The notes beneath the pieces were generated by a model, which saw only the letters and a list, made by a program, of their open reading frames with translations, was not told the origin of the DNA and searched no databases. Below, in pieces: positions 16,828-25,288 of a DNA stretch of 56,762 nt (the stretch's first letter is position 1; the number at the start of each line of letters is the position of its first letter). The DNA comes from Muricoccus roseus (GTDB taxonomy: Bacteria; Pseudomonadota; Alphaproteobacteria; Acetobacterales; Acetobacteraceae). The translations under genes were made by a program, and so were the position numbers. The stretch covers positions 1 through 56,762 of the forward strand of contig NZ_FQZF01000034.1 of the NCBI RefSeq assembly GCF_900141905.1, read 5' to 3'.

Positions 16828-17484
16828 ATGAATCTTCCGGAACGGCTGGTCGAGGGGTATCGCGGCTTCCGCCATACCCGCTTCCGGCGTGAGCGCGACC
16901 ACTATGCCCGCCTGGCCGAGGCCGGGCAGCAGCCCAACACGCTGATGATCGCCTGCGTGGACAGCCGCGTCGCCCCCGAGGTCGTCTTCGACGCCGACCC
17001 CGGCGAGATGCTCGTCGTCCGCAACGTCGCCAACCTCGTCCCGCCCTACCAGCCGGACGCGAACTACCACGGCACCTCGGCCGCCATCGAATTCGCGGTG
17101 CGCCAGCTGAAGGTCGCCCATATCATCGTCTGCGGCCACGCCTCCTGCGGCGGCATCAACGCCTTCCGCCACAACGCGCTGAACGGCGTGGACGCCGCTC
17201 ATGGCGACTTCGTCGCCCGCTGGATGGACCTGATCGCCCCCGCCACGAAGCTCGCCCTCGCCTGCGACGCCGTCGACCCCCTGCACGACCAGACCGCGAT
17301 GGAGCTCGCCGCCATCCGCCAGTCCATCCAGAACCTCCGCACCTTCCCCTGGCTCACCGCCCGGGAAAAGGCCGGCGAACTCGCGCTGCACGGCCTCTGG
17401 TTCGACGTGGCCGACGGCTCCCTCCGCGTGCTGGACGAGGCCAGCGGCGGCTTCACCCGGCTGGACGACGCCCCGCTCGGCTGA
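16828..17484 (+). CDS. Beta-class carbonic anhydrase
   Basis: This enzyme interconverts CO2 and bicarbonate. The 218-residue protein has the zinc ligands Cys43, His104 and Cys107 and the catalytic Asp45-Arg47 dyad in ACVDSR and CGHASCGG. NVANLVPPY and the C-terminal LHGLWFDVADGSLRVL are typical of the family. There is no export signal. Its closeness to map (6 bases) suggests a two-gene operon. Confidence 0.96.
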   Translation: MNLPERLVEGYRGFRHTRFRRERDHYARLAEAGQQPNTLMIACVDSRVAPEVVFDADPGEMLVVRNVANLVPPYQPDANYHGTSAAIEFAVRQLKVAHIIVCGHASCGGINAFRHNALNGVDAAHGDFVARWMDLIAPATKLALACDAVDPLHDQTAMELAAIRQSIQNLRTFPWLTAREKAGELALHGLWFDVADGSLRVLDEASGGFTRLDDAPLG

Positions 17485-17506
17485 GCGGCTCCAGGCACGG
17501 TCCCCG

Positions 17507-17532
17507 GGCGCGGCCCTCACACCGGCCGCGCC
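17507..17532. terminator. Hairpin between convergent genes
   Basis: Arms GGCGCGGCC (17507-17515) and GGCCGCGCC (17524-17532) pair perfectly over an 8-base loop. The second arm covers the last codons of the minus-strand gene. No T-run follows on either strand, so this is a terminator-like stem and not a classical intrinsic terminator. Confidence 0.35.
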
Positions 17533-18419
17533 GCCCCTTCCGGCGGCGTCAGCAACGCCTCCCCCTCCACCGCGTCCCGCACCAACCCGAAGCCGATCCA
17601 GCGCGCGACGATCGCCGCCTTCATCGCCGCGTCGCACCACATCGCCCGCCGGTGCACGCCCATCATCCGCACCGCCGGCCGCTCGACGGCAGCGAGGAAG
17701 GCCTCCAGCCGATCCGTCGCGCGGGCATGGAAGGTCACGGCCGGCGGCGCCGACAGCACATGCCCCGCCTCCCACCCGCGCCGGCAGGCGAAGAGAAAGG
17801 CGCCGTAGAGCCGGTACTCCACCACGCTGTCATCCGAAACCGGCAGCGCGCCCGCGCTCGCCAGCCCCCGCGCCCGCACCGCCTCGTCCAGCGCGGCCAC
17901 CTCGGCCCGCCACAGCGGAAAAGGCGTGCTGATCCCGAACACCGCCTCCGGCCAGCGCTCCTCGGCCACGCCGAAGTACCGGAACGCCCCCATCTGCCGC
18001 GCCTGCACCCCGCGCGAAGGCACGCGCAGCCGCCCACCCTCGGCGAAGGCGGTGGCATCGGTCGGCCGGATGAAGTGGTTCTTGCAGTCCAGCGTCACAT
18101 AGGCCTCGCTCCCGACGAAGCGGTGCACGTCCAGCTTCAGCCCCTGCTGCCGCCGCCACCCCCGCCCCGCCAGCGGCGCTCCGCCATAATCCCTCACCTC
18201 CGCGCCCCGCAGCAGCCGCACCCGCCCGGCCAGCGGCCCGTATTCCGGCAGCACCTCCCGCGCGAAGGCCTCGGGAAAGCCGTCCCCCTCCGCCCCGTTC
18301 TCCACCACCAGGATCTGCCCGACCGTCCCGGCATCCAGGAACCGCCCCATGGAGCGCGCCTGAAGCCGCAGCAGCGCCAGGTCCGGCCCGAAGCCCACCG
18401 TCACGAAATCGAACCGCAT
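17517..18419 (-). CDS. DUF6492-like protein, possible glycosyltransferase relative
   Basis: The 300-residue protein opens with MRFDFVTVGFGPDLALLRLQARSM and has GRGWRRQQGLKLDVHRFVGSEAYVTLDCKNHFIRP, which resembles the DUF6492 family. That family looks like a GT-A glycosyltransferase fold: an opening beta strand, then a central DCKN in the place of the DxD motif. No export signal is visible. I recognise the pattern only from memory, so the family call is moderate and the sugar substrate is unknown. The start at 18419 was set by this conserved opening. Confidence 0.6.
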   Translation of the reverse strand: MRFDFVTVGFGPDLALLRLQARSMGRFLDAGTVGQILVVENGAEGDGFPEAFAREVLPEYGPLAGRVRLLRGAEVRDYGGAPLAGRGWRRQQGLKLDVHRFVGSEAYVTLDCKNHFIRPTDATAFAEGGRLRVPSRGVQARQMGAFRYFGVAEERWPEAVFGISTPFPLWRAEVAALDEAVRARGLASAGALPVSDDSVVEYRLYGAFLFACRRGWEAGHVLSAPPAVTFHARATDRLEAFLAAVERPAVRMMGVHRRAMWCDAAMKAAIVARWIGFGLVRDAVEGEALLTPPEGAARPV

Positions 18420-18565
18420 CGCATCCCCCCGAGCGGCCCGCCGGGCCCCCACCTCATCTGCCCCGCGCAACACCGCCTTGGGAAGCGCCCTCCGCCCGCC
18501 CTTCCCCGTGGACAAGCCCCGCGCCCCGCCGCATCTTCCCTGCCTCACGAATTCGGGAGGCCGCC

Positions 18566-19342
18566 TTGGCCCGCAGCCCCGGCATGGAGGAAGCAAGCCC
18601 CGGCTTCGCCGGCCTGCTGGACATCCCGCCCAGCTCCACCCGCGCACGCGCTCCCAGGCCCGCCGAACCCGCCCTCGGCCCCGAGGGCCACCGCAAGCGC
18701 CTACGCGAAAAGCTCCTCCGCGCCGGCCCCGAGGCCCTGGCGGATTACGAGCTCCTGGAAATGCTCCTCTTCCTCGCCCTGCCGAGGGTGGACACCAAGC
18801 CCCATGCCAAGCGCCTCATGGCCCGCTTCGGCAGCTTCGCCCGCGCCGTCACCGCCCCCGAGCCGGAGCTTCGCTCGGTGGAGGGCATCGGCGACGCCGC
18901 CATCGCCGCCCTCCGCCTCGCCCAGGCCACCGCCATCAAGCTCCTGGCCGAGGAGGTGCGCGACCAGCCCGTGCTCAACAACTGGGACCGGCTGATCGCC
19001 TATCTCTCCGCCGCCCTTGCGCGCGAGAACGTCGAGCAGTTCCGCGTCCTCTTCCTCGACAGCAAGAACCGTCTCCTCGCCGACGAAGCCCAGGCGCGCG
19101 GCACCGTGAACCACACGCCCGTCTACCCGCGCGAGGTCATCAAGCGCTGCCTCGAGGTCGGGGCCACCGCCCTCATCCTCGTCCACAACCACCCCTCGGG
19201 CGACCCGACCCCCTCGCGGGCCGATATCGAGATGACCGCCGAGATCCGCCAGGGGGCCGCCACCCTCGGCATCGTGGTCCATGACCACCTCATCATCGGC
19301 AACGGCCGCCACCTCTCCTTCCGGCGCGAGGGCCTGCTGTAG
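18566..19342 (+). CDS. radC: RadC-family JAMM metalloprotease-like protein
   Basis: The 258-residue protein has the RadC layout: an N-terminal helix-hairpin-helix region (GHRKRLREKLL, ALADYELLEMLLF, VEGIGDAAIAALR) and a C-terminal JAMM domain with LVHNHPSGDPTPSRAD supplying the His-x-His and Asp zinc ligands. The start is probably the TTG at 18566, 5 bases after GGGAGG; an ATG at 18584 lacks a site. Despite the old name, a role in recombinational repair is not established. RadC relatives also occur on mobile elements, but this copy has typical chromosomal base use. Confidence 0.92.
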   Translation: MARSPGMEEASPGFAGLLDIPPSSTRARAPRPAEPALGPEGHRKRLREKLLRAGPEALADYELLEMLLFLALPRVDTKPHAKRLMARFGSFARAVTAPEPELRSVEGIGDAAIAALRLAQATAIKLLAEEVRDQPVLNNWDRLIAYLSAALARENVEQFRVLFLDSKNRLLADEAQARGTVNHTPVYPREVIKRCLEVGATALILVHNHPSGDPTPSRADIEMTAEIRQGAATLGIVVHDHLIIGNGRHLSFRREGLL

Positions 19343-19430
19343 CGCCGCAACGAGGGCAGGACGCCTCCAACGCGAAAGCTTGTGCGCCGCCGCGATTGAC
19401 CCGCCGCCCCGCTCACCCCACCCTGAATCA

Positions 19431-20396
19431 ATGCGCGCCCCCCTCGCCGCGATCCTCCCCGCCCTGCTGCTCGCCGCCACGCCTGGCCTCGCGCAGCTTG
19501 TCCCAGACCCGTCCAAGCCGCCCCCCGCGGGCGCGCCGACGCGACCCCCGGCCTCCCGCGCCCAGGCGAGCACGCCCGACGGCAAGCCGCCGCCGCTCTA
19601 CGACATGCCGGACCCGGCGCCCCGCCGCCCCGGCCCGCCCTCGCGCCCCGGCCCGGAACCCCGGCCCGATTCCCGCGCCCAGCCCACGCCACCCAACGGC
19701 CCGCCCACCGGCCCCGACGGCAAGCCGCCGCCCCTCGCCCCCGGGGACGCCCCGCCGCCCCGCTCGCGGGAGGTCTCCTCCGGCACCGGATTCGTCGTCG
19801 GGGACCGCCAAGCCCTCACCAACGACCACGTGGTGCGCGACTGCCGCCAGGTCCGCGCCCGCACGCCGGAAGGCCGGGACATCACCGCCACCGTCCGCTC
19901 GCGCGACAGCCGGCGCGACCTCGCCATCCTGGATCTCCGGGAGGCGGCCGGCCCGCCCCTAGCCTTCCGCGCCGAGCCCGCCATCCGCCGCGGGGAAGCG
20001 GTGGTGACCTACGGCTTCCCGCTGGCCGGAATGCTCTCCTCCGGCCCCACCCTCACCACGGGCGACATCTCCGCCCTCGCCGGCCTGGCCGACAACCGTG
20101 CCCACTACCAGATCAGCGCGCCCGTCCAGCCCGGCAACTCCGGCGGCCCGCTGCTGGACCTGGCAGGGAATGTCGTCGGCATCATCACAAGCAAGCTGAA
20201 TGCCCAGCGCGTTGCCCAGCGCACCGGCGACATCCCGCAGAACGTGAACTTCGCGGTGAAATCGGAGGAAGCCCTCGCCTTCCTGCGCGAGAACAACATC
20301 CGCCCCCGCACCGCACCCAGCACCACCTCGCGCACGGCGGCCGAGGTGGGGGAAGCCATCCACCCCTCGGTGCTGTTCCTGCGCTGCCTGAATTAG
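19431..20396 (+). CDS. Secreted trypsin-like serine protease with a proline-rich linker
   Basis: The 321-residue protein starts with a signal peptide (cleavage near LAQ-LVP). Residues 24-112 are a low-complexity proline-rich linker with two copies of PDGKPPPL. The protease domain follows, with catalytic His133 (TNDHVV), Asp163 (RRDLAILD) and Ser237 (PGNSGGP), as in the DegP/HtrA fold. It ends without a PDZ domain, so it is shorter than true HtrA. The linker may span the periplasm or cell-wall layer. Repeat copy C follows directly. Confidence 0.88.
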   Translation: MRAPLAAILPALLLAATPGLAQLVPDPSKPPPAGAPTRPPASRAQASTPDGKPPPLYDMPDPAPRRPGPPSRPGPEPRPDSRAQPTPPNGPPTGPDGKPPPLAPGDAPPPRSREVSSGTGFVVGDRQALTNDHVVRDCRQVRARTPEGRDITATVRSRDSRRDLAILDLREAAGPPLAFRAEPAIRRGEAVVTYGFPLAGMLSSGPTLTTGDISALAGLADNRAHYQISAPVQPGNSGGPLLDLAGNVVGIITSKLNAQRVAQRTGDIPQNVNFAVKSEEALAFLRENNIRPRTAPSTTSRTAAEVGEAIHPSVLFLRCLN

Positions 20397-20654
20397 GGGC
20401 TGGTTTCTGATCTGTCGGTGAGTCCCGGGGAGAGGAAGAAGGAATTCTTCCTCTCCCCGGACCCCTCACCTTCTTCTTTTTCTAGAAATTTGGAACCACT
20501 CGGCTGCCGGCGCGCCTGAGGTCTCAGACCTCAGGCGACTGCAAAGACAGGAAAAGCGCCCGCAACCAGAGACCCCCACACTCCTGGGCATCCACGGCAG
20601 TCAGAAGGGGCTCCAAGGGCCTCAGGCCCTTGGCGGGTTGAGGGCGGAGCCCTC
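20397..20654 (+). repeat. Four-hairpin intergenic repeat (copy C)
   Basis: Complete copy between the protease gene and the convergent lipoprotein gene. Stem 1 and its GGAA loop are the same as in copy B. Stem 2 keeps its arms, but the loop is TCA. The box reads CATCCACGGCAGTCA. Stem 3 is intact. Stem 4 is GAGGGC-GGA-GCCCTC, so its arms differ from copy B but still pair. The spacer between stem 2 and the box is not conserved. Confidence 0.92.
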
Positions 20655-20664
20655 ACCTGACCCC

Positions 20665-21240
20665 CTACCCCCCGCGCGCCGCCGCAGCGATGGCCGTCGT
20701 GAAGGCCTGCGCATCCGCCACCGGCGCGCCGCCGCGGCTCGGCATCGTCACCTGCACCCGCAGGAACCGCCCGCCGGCCACACCGACGCAGACCTGCCGT
20801 TCCACCCGGTTGCGCCCGAAGGTGCCTTCCAGCGCGGCGCAGGAGAGGTCCCCGCCCGGCACGGGCAAGGGCGAGCGGGAGGCGACCGAAAGCTGCCGCC
20901 CCGTCCGGTCCGAGGGCAGGGCCGTCGCCTCGGAAACCGCCCGTTCCACCTCGGCCGGCAGCTCCGCCTGGGTCACGTTCGGCCGCCCCATGTCATAGAG
21001 GAAGACGAAGGCCACCGCGACGCGCCGCGGCGTGGTGTACTCCACCACCTTGCCCGCGCCGGGGTCGTTCGGCGCCACGTCCTGCACCGCCCCGCGCTCG
21101 AAGCCGGCCACCTGGGCCGGCAACCGTCCCAGCACCGCCTCCGCCGGCTGGCGCTCACGCGGCGCGCTCGCCTCCTCGGGAACGGCGCATCCCGCCAGCA
21201 GCCCGCCGGCCAGGAGCACCGGGGCCAGCACGGCCCGCAT
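20665..21240 (-). CDS. Predicted lipoprotein of unknown function
   Basis: From the ATG at 21240 the protein has 191 residues. It opens with a hydrophobic run and the lipobox LLAGC with Cys18, so it is probably a lipid-anchored periplasmic protein. Starts further upstream (TTG 21288, ATG 21264) would only lengthen the leader. The mature part has YTTPRRVAVAFVFLYDMG and a pair of Cys residues (SCAALEG, RQVCVGV) that could form a disulfide. I do not recognise the family. It lies 58 bases after the TerC gene on the same strand. Confidence 0.75.
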   Translation of the reverse strand: MRAVLAPVLLAGGLLAGCAVPEEASAPRERQPAEAVLGRLPAQVAGFERGAVQDVAPNDPGAGKVVEYTTPRRVAVAFVFLYDMGRPNVTQAELPAEVERAVSEATALPSDRTGRQLSVASRSPLPVPGGDLSCAALEGTFGRNRVERQVCVGVAGGRFLRVQVTMPSRGGAPVADAQAFTTAIAAAARGG

Positions 21241-21298
21241 CCGGATGGCGCCGGCCGGCGCCATCCCCTTCTTCAGAACCAGCCTCAAGCGGCCGCCC

Positions 21299-21937
21299 TC
21301 AATGGCCGGCCACGTGGGGCGCCGGCAGCGGCAGCCCCATGCTCAGCGTCGCATTCGCCATGATCAGACCCTCCCAGAGCAGTTCCACGCCGATATAGGC
21401 GATCAGCGCGACGCCCAGATAGGCGATCCACTTGTACCGATCCAGGATGCGGGCCAGCAGACCGCCCAGAAGCCCCATCATCACAATCGAGATGGCCAGG
21501 CCCACGATCAGCAGCGTGACGTTGCTGCGCGCCACGGCCGCCACCGCCAGCACGTTGTCCAGCGACATGGAGACGTCGGCCACGATGATCTGCCAGAGCG
21601 CGGCCATCAGCGTCTTGTCATGGGCGGAAGAGCCCGTCTCGCCCTCCTCGTGCTGCGCCTTGCGGAGTTCCATGAGGAAGTTGAAGGCGATGTAGAGCAG
21701 CGCCAGGCCGCCCACGATGTCGATCCACCACAGGGCGAGGAGCTGCTGCGCGATGAGCGAGAAGACGATGCGCAGCACGGCCGCCGCGCCGATGCCGAAC
21801 AGCACGGCCTTGTTGCGCTGGCTCTCCGGCAGGCCGGCGGCCGCGAGCCCGATCACCACCGCGTTGTCGCCGGACAGGATGATGTTCAGCCACATGATCT
21901 CGAGGAGCTGCGGCAGCGAACTGGTGAGGGATTCCAT
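21299..21937 (-). CDS. TerC/YjbE-family integral membrane protein
   Basis: The 212-residue protein has about seven membrane segments. Two family motifs with acidic residues lie inside them: NIILSGDNAVVIGLAAAGLP and IIVADVSMSLDNVLAVA. The start ATG at 21937 follows GGAG by 6 bases. TerC proteins are linked to metal ion export, notably manganese, and to metallation of exported proteins. It is one of two adjacent paralogues. The gap to the upstream TerC gene (223 bases) holds a strong hairpin, so it may have its own promoter. Confidence 0.9.
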   Translation of the reverse strand: MESLTSSLPQLLEIMWLNIILSGDNAVVIGLAAAGLPESQRNKAVLFGIGAAAVLRIVFSLIAQQLLALWWIDIVGGLALLYIAFNFLMELRKAQHEEGETGSSAHDKTLMAALWQIIVADVSMSLDNVLAVAAVARSNVTLLIVGLAISIVMMGLLGGLLARILDRYKWIAYLGVALIAYIGVELLWEGLIMANATLSMGLPLPAPHVAGH

Positions 21938-22077
21938 GAACATCTCCGGTCGGGCCGCGCCACCGCGACGCGGCACCGGTCGGCCCTGGATTCTGGGGGA
22001 AGCCGGGCCGCTCCCGGGCAAGGCCCCGGGGTGCGCGCCCGCGCGCGGACCCTAGCCGCGCCCCCCCGGACGCGAAA

Positions 22078-22103
22078 GCGCCGCCCGGTCTCCCGGGCGG
22101 CGC
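22078..22103 (-). terminator. Hairpin between the two terC genes
   Basis: Arms GCGCCGCCCGG (22078-22088) and CCGGGCGGCGC (22093-22103) form 11 perfect pairs with a 4-base loop. On the minus strand a short TTT follows. It lies 58 bases past the stop of the upstream terC gene and probably ends or reduces read-through into the second one. Confidence 0.5.
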
Positions 22104-22160
22104 CAAAGCACTGACATGACAAGACCTTAACCGCCCCGCCACATCAGGCGGGAAAGCGGG

Positions 22161-22820
22161 TCAATGCGCCGGTGGACGCTCGAACGGCGTGCCGTTGAAC
22201 CAGGCCGTCACCTCGCCCGAACCGGACCAGATCATGTCGACGGCCACGTACAGGATGACCAGCAGGCCCACCCAGGCAATCCAGCGGTGCTTCTCCAGCA
22301 GCTTCGCGATGAAGGTCGCGGCCACGCCCATCAGCACCACCGAGATGGCGAGGCCGATGACCAGCACGTCCAGGTGCTCCTTCGCCGCGCCGGCCACCGC
22401 CAGCACGTTGTCGAGCGACATGGACACGTCCGCGACGAGGATCTGGATGATGGCCTGTCGCAGGGACTTCTGCTTTCCGCCCTGCTCGAGCGGGTCGCCG
22501 ACGACGGCATCCTTGGCCGCCTCCGCGCCTTCGTCCTGCTCATGCGGCTGCCGCAGCTCGCGATACATCTTCCAGCAGACCCAGAGCAGCAGCAGGCCGC
22601 CGAACAGCGTCAGCCCGATAATCGAGAGCAGCTGAGTCGTGATCGCGGCGAAGCCGATGCGCATGACCGTGGCGGCACCGATGCCCCACAGGATCGCCTT
22701 GCGCCGCTGCTCCGGCGGCAGGCCTGCCGCGGCCATCCCGACCACGATGGCGTTGTCGCCCGCGAGCACGAGGTCGATCAAAAGGACCTGCCCGAGGGCG
22801 AAGAACCAATCCGCTCCCAT
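22161..22820 (-). CDS. TerC/YjbE-family integral membrane protein
   Basis: The 219-residue protein is a paralogue of the gene at 21299. It has the same acidic motifs (LIDLVLAGDNAIVVGMAAAGLP and ILVADVSMSLDNVLAVAGAA). It differs by a longer charged loop rich in Glu, Asp and Gln (HEQDEGAEAAKDAVVGDPLEQGGKQ shortened here to its character) between membrane segments 3 and 4. The ATG at 22820 follows GGGGAGG by 10 bases. It is probably a metal-ion (Mn2+) export or membrane metal-handling protein. Confidence 0.9.
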   Translation of the reverse strand: MGADWFFALGQVLLIDLVLAGDNAIVVGMAAAGLPPEQRRKAILWGIGAATVMRIGFAAITTQLLSIIGLTLFGGLLLLWVCWKMYRELRQPHEQDEGAEAAKDAVVGDPLEQGGKQKSLRQAIIQILVADVSMSLDNVLAVAGAAKEHLDVLVIGLAISVVLMGVAATFIAKLLEKHRWIAWVGLLVILYVAVDMIWSGSGEVTAWFNGTPFERPPAH

Positions 22821-23033
22821 CGGCGATCTGCCTCCCCTGCCGGCCGCCGATAGTCGGGCACCGGCCATGAATGGACGCGCTCCCACACCGGGCGGGAACG
22901 CCAGCCGCGCCATCGCAGCCTTCCGCGCGAAAGCCGAGCGGCCGATGGCGCATAAACAATCGGCAATGCCTGAGCAACCATTCATATGTCGTCGCCCGGG
23001 CCGGCCCCGCCCTGCCTGGGGCGCGCGCAAAGG

Positions 23034-23062
23034 TTGACGCCGCGCCGCCCCCCGGATACCGC
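23034..23062 (+). promoter_or_regulatory. Likely promoter of purB
   Basis: TTGACG at 23034-23039 and TACCGC at 23057-23062 are separated by 17 bases. The -35 box is strong, the -10 box is weak. Transcription would start about 30 bases before the purB ATG. Confidence 0.45.
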
Positions 23063-23096
23063 GGCCGCGCCGCCCCTTCGAACCGGAAGCCCCGCC

Positions 23097-24455
23097 ATGG
23101 TCCCGCGCTACACCCGCCCCCAGATGGCCGCGATCTGGTCCCCCGAGGCCCGCTTCCGCATCTGGTTCGAGATCGAGGCGCTGGCGGCCGAGGCCATGGC
23201 GGAGCTGGGCACCATCCCCCGCGAATCCGCCGAGGCCATCCGGCGCGAGGGCGACAAGCGCATCGCCGCCATCTCGGCGGCCGACCTGGAGCGCATCGAC
23301 GAGATCGAGCGCGTCACCCGCCACGACGTCATCGCCTTCCTCACCTGGCTCGGCGAGACGCGCCCGGACGGCTCGGGCATGGGCGAGCATGCGCGCTTCA
23401 TGCACCAGGGCATGACCAGCTCCGACGTGCTGGACACCGCCCTCAACCTCCAGATGGTCCGCGCCGCCGACCTGCTGATCGAGGACCTGGACGCCCTCCT
23501 CGCCGCGCTCCGCCGCCGCGCCGAGGAACACGCCCTCACCCCCACCATCGGCCGTTCGCACGGCATCCATGCCGAGCCGACGACCTTCGGCGTGAAGCTC
23601 GCGGGGCATTGGGCCGAATTCGCCCGCTGCCGCGCCCGGCTCGTCGCGGCCCGGGCCGAGGTCGCCACCTGCGCCATCTCCGGCCCGGTGGGCACCTTCG
23701 CCTCCGCCGATCCGCGCGTGGAGGCCTTCGTGGCCGGGCGGCTGGGGCTGCGGCCGGAGCCGGTCTCGACCCAGGTGATCCCGCGCGACCGCCACGCGGC
23801 CTATTTCTGCGCCCTCGCCGTCACCGCCTCGGCGATCGAGCGGCTGGCGATCGAAGTCCGCCACCTGCAGCGGAGCGAGGTTCGCGAAGCCGAGGAATAC
23901 TTCCACCCCGGGCAGAAGGGGTCGTCGGCGATGCCCCACAAGCGCAACCCGGTGCTGTCGGAGAACCTCACCGGCCTCGCCCGCCTGGTGCGCGGCTATG
24001 CGATGCCCGCGCTGGAGAACGTCGCCCTCTGGCACGAGCGCGACATCTCCCACTCCTCGGTCGAGCGCGTGATCGGGCCGGACGCGACCATCGCGCTGGA
24101 CTTCGCCCTCGCCCGCGCGGCGGGGATGATGGAGAAGCTGACGGTCTATCCCGAGCGGATGAAGGCGAATCTCGAAAGCCTGGGCGGCGTGGTCCACTCC
24201 CAGAAGGTGCTCCTCGCCCTCACCCAGGCGGGGATGAGCCGCGAGGACGCCTATGCCACCGTCCAGCGCAACGCCATGGCCACCTGGGAAAACCTCGGCA
24301 CGCCCGCAGGCCGCAGCTTCCGCGACAACCTCCTGGCCGACCCCGCCGTCACCGCCCTGATCGCGCCCGAGGCGCTGGACGACGTGATGGACCCGCAGCG
24401 GGACTTCACCCATATCCGCGCCACCCTCGCCCGGGTCTTCGCCGACCCGGCCTAA
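23097..24455 (+). CDS. purB: Adenylosuccinate lyase
   Basis: PurB cleaves SAICAR in the purine route and adenylosuccinate in AMP synthesis, releasing fumarate. The 452-residue protein starts MVPRYTRPQMAAIWSPEARFR in shortened form typical of the family, and carries the signature GQKGSSAMPHKRNP with the catalytic Ser. GMTSSDVLDTA and RSHGIHAEPTTFG supply the other active-site residues. The ATG at 23097 was chosen over frame extension upstream since the promoter lies between. It stands apart from the other pur genes, which begin 4 kb downstream. Confidence 0.97.
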   Translation: MVPRYTRPQMAAIWSPEARFRIWFEIEALAAEAMAELGTIPRESAEAIRREGDKRIAAISAADLERIDEIERVTRHDVIAFLTWLGETRPDGSGMGEHARFMHQGMTSSDVLDTALNLQMVRAADLLIEDLDALLAALRRRAEEHALTPTIGRSHGIHAEPTTFGVKLAGHWAEFARCRARLVAARAEVATCAISGPVGTFASADPRVEAFVAGRLGLRPEPVSTQVIPRDRHAAYFCALAVTASAIERLAIEVRHLQRSEVREAEEYFHPGQKGSSAMPHKRNPVLSENLTGLARLVRGYAMPALENVALWHERDISHSSVERVIGPDATIALDFALARAAGMMEKLTVYPERMKANLESLGGVVHSQKVLLALTQAGMSREDAYATVQRNAMATWENLGTPAGRSFRDNLLADPAVTALIAPEALDDVMDPQRDFTHIRATLARVFADPA

Positions 24456-24588
24456 GCCGGCGCAGCCTCTCTCGGAGGCGTGATGGGCCAGGGCCGCAAT
24501 GCGGCGCCCCCCGCCTCCGTTAAGCCGTGATGGGCGCCCAATCCTCGGGCGTCCCCAGCCGGTCTCCCGGCGCAAGGAGGAGCCCGAG

Positions 24589-24897
24589 ATGACGTCGTCC
24601 CTGACGCTGCCCTGCCGCGCCGCGCTCGCCGTGGCCGCCCTGGCCGGCATCGGCCTGGCCGCGCCCCGCGCGGAAGCAGCCCTGCCTGCCCCGGCCGCCG
24701 CGGTTACCGCCGGCCAGGCGCTGCAGCCCGTGCAGTATTACTACCCGCCGCCCCCGGCCTACTACGTGCCGCCCCCGCCGCCCGGCTACTACTACCGCCG
24801 CCACTGGCGCCGGCCGCCGCCGGTCTACTACGCCCCGCCGCCGCCGCCCCCGCCGCCGCGCTACTACGCGCCCCCGGGCCTCTACTACCGCTACTGA
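24589..24897 (+). CDS. Small secreted Tyr/Pro-rich protein
   Basis: The protein has 102 residues. It has a signal peptide (cleavage near AEA-ALP) and a mature part that is almost wholly Tyr, Pro, Arg and Ala, with runs such as YYYPPPPAYYVPPPPPGYYY. The start is firm: AAGGAGG lies 8 bases before the ATG. No fold or function is known to me. Such proteins are often surface- or cell-wall-associated, and the Tyr-rich tail could cross-link or bind polysaccharide; this is speculation. Confidence 0.75.
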   Translation: MTSSLTLPCRAALAVAALAGIGLAAPRAEAALPAPAAAVTAGQALQPVQYYYPPPPAYYVPPPPPGYYYRRHWRRPPPVYYAPPPPPPPPRYYAPPGLYYRY

Positions 24898-24984
24898 GTC
24901 GCGGCCGGGCCGAGCCATGGGGGCATCCGATCCCCCGGCCCGGCGTTGCTCCAGGACCGGACCGAACCGGCGCTGGAGACCATC

Positions 24985-25194
24985 ATGACCGTGAAGAACG
25001 AGAACAAGCCCGCCCCCTCCCCCGAGCCGTCCACCGACGACGCCACCCACACCGAGGGCGGCGCGCCCACCGACCAGGCGCATGAGGATGTCGGCGACGG
25101 CACGCTGACCGGCTCCGTTCCCGCCGGCCTCAGCTCCGAGGAACTGCGCAAGCTCGCGAACAGCGACAAGACCGACAACTCCGGCACCAGCTGA
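24985..25194 (+). CDS. Small acidic disordered protein
   Basis: The 69-residue product is polar and acidic, rich in Thr, Asp, Glu, Ser and Pro, with no hydrophobic core and no signal peptide. A GGAG lies about 8 bases before the ATG at 24985. The C-terminal segment LSSEELRKLANSDKT may form a short helix. I do not recognise it. It may be a stress-related disordered protein, in keeping with the stress-like proteins encoded at 26.5-28 kb. Confidence 0.6.
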   Translation: MTVKNENKPAPSPEPSTDDATHTEGGAPTDQAHEDVGDGTLTGSVPAGLSSEELRKLANSDKTDNSGTS

Positions 25195-25288
25195 AGCCGA
25201 AGCCGCCCGGGCGGCCCGGTCCGCCCCGGCGGCCCGGGCCGGCCACCCGCCGCTTGACCCGCGGGGCGGCCGCCAGGACACTCCGCAC

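Noticed and set aside
21938-22160. Possible yybP-ykoY manganese riboswitch before the second terC gene
   Set aside because: TerC genes often carry this riboswitch, and the gap is long enough. But the GGGGAGUAG-type core could not be found on the minus strand; only a GC-rich hairpin and G-runs are present.
22161-24650. Very long minus-strand frame running from terC through purB
   Set aside because: The part above 22820 is the shadow of purB on the other strand, a usual effect of very GC-rich coding DNA.
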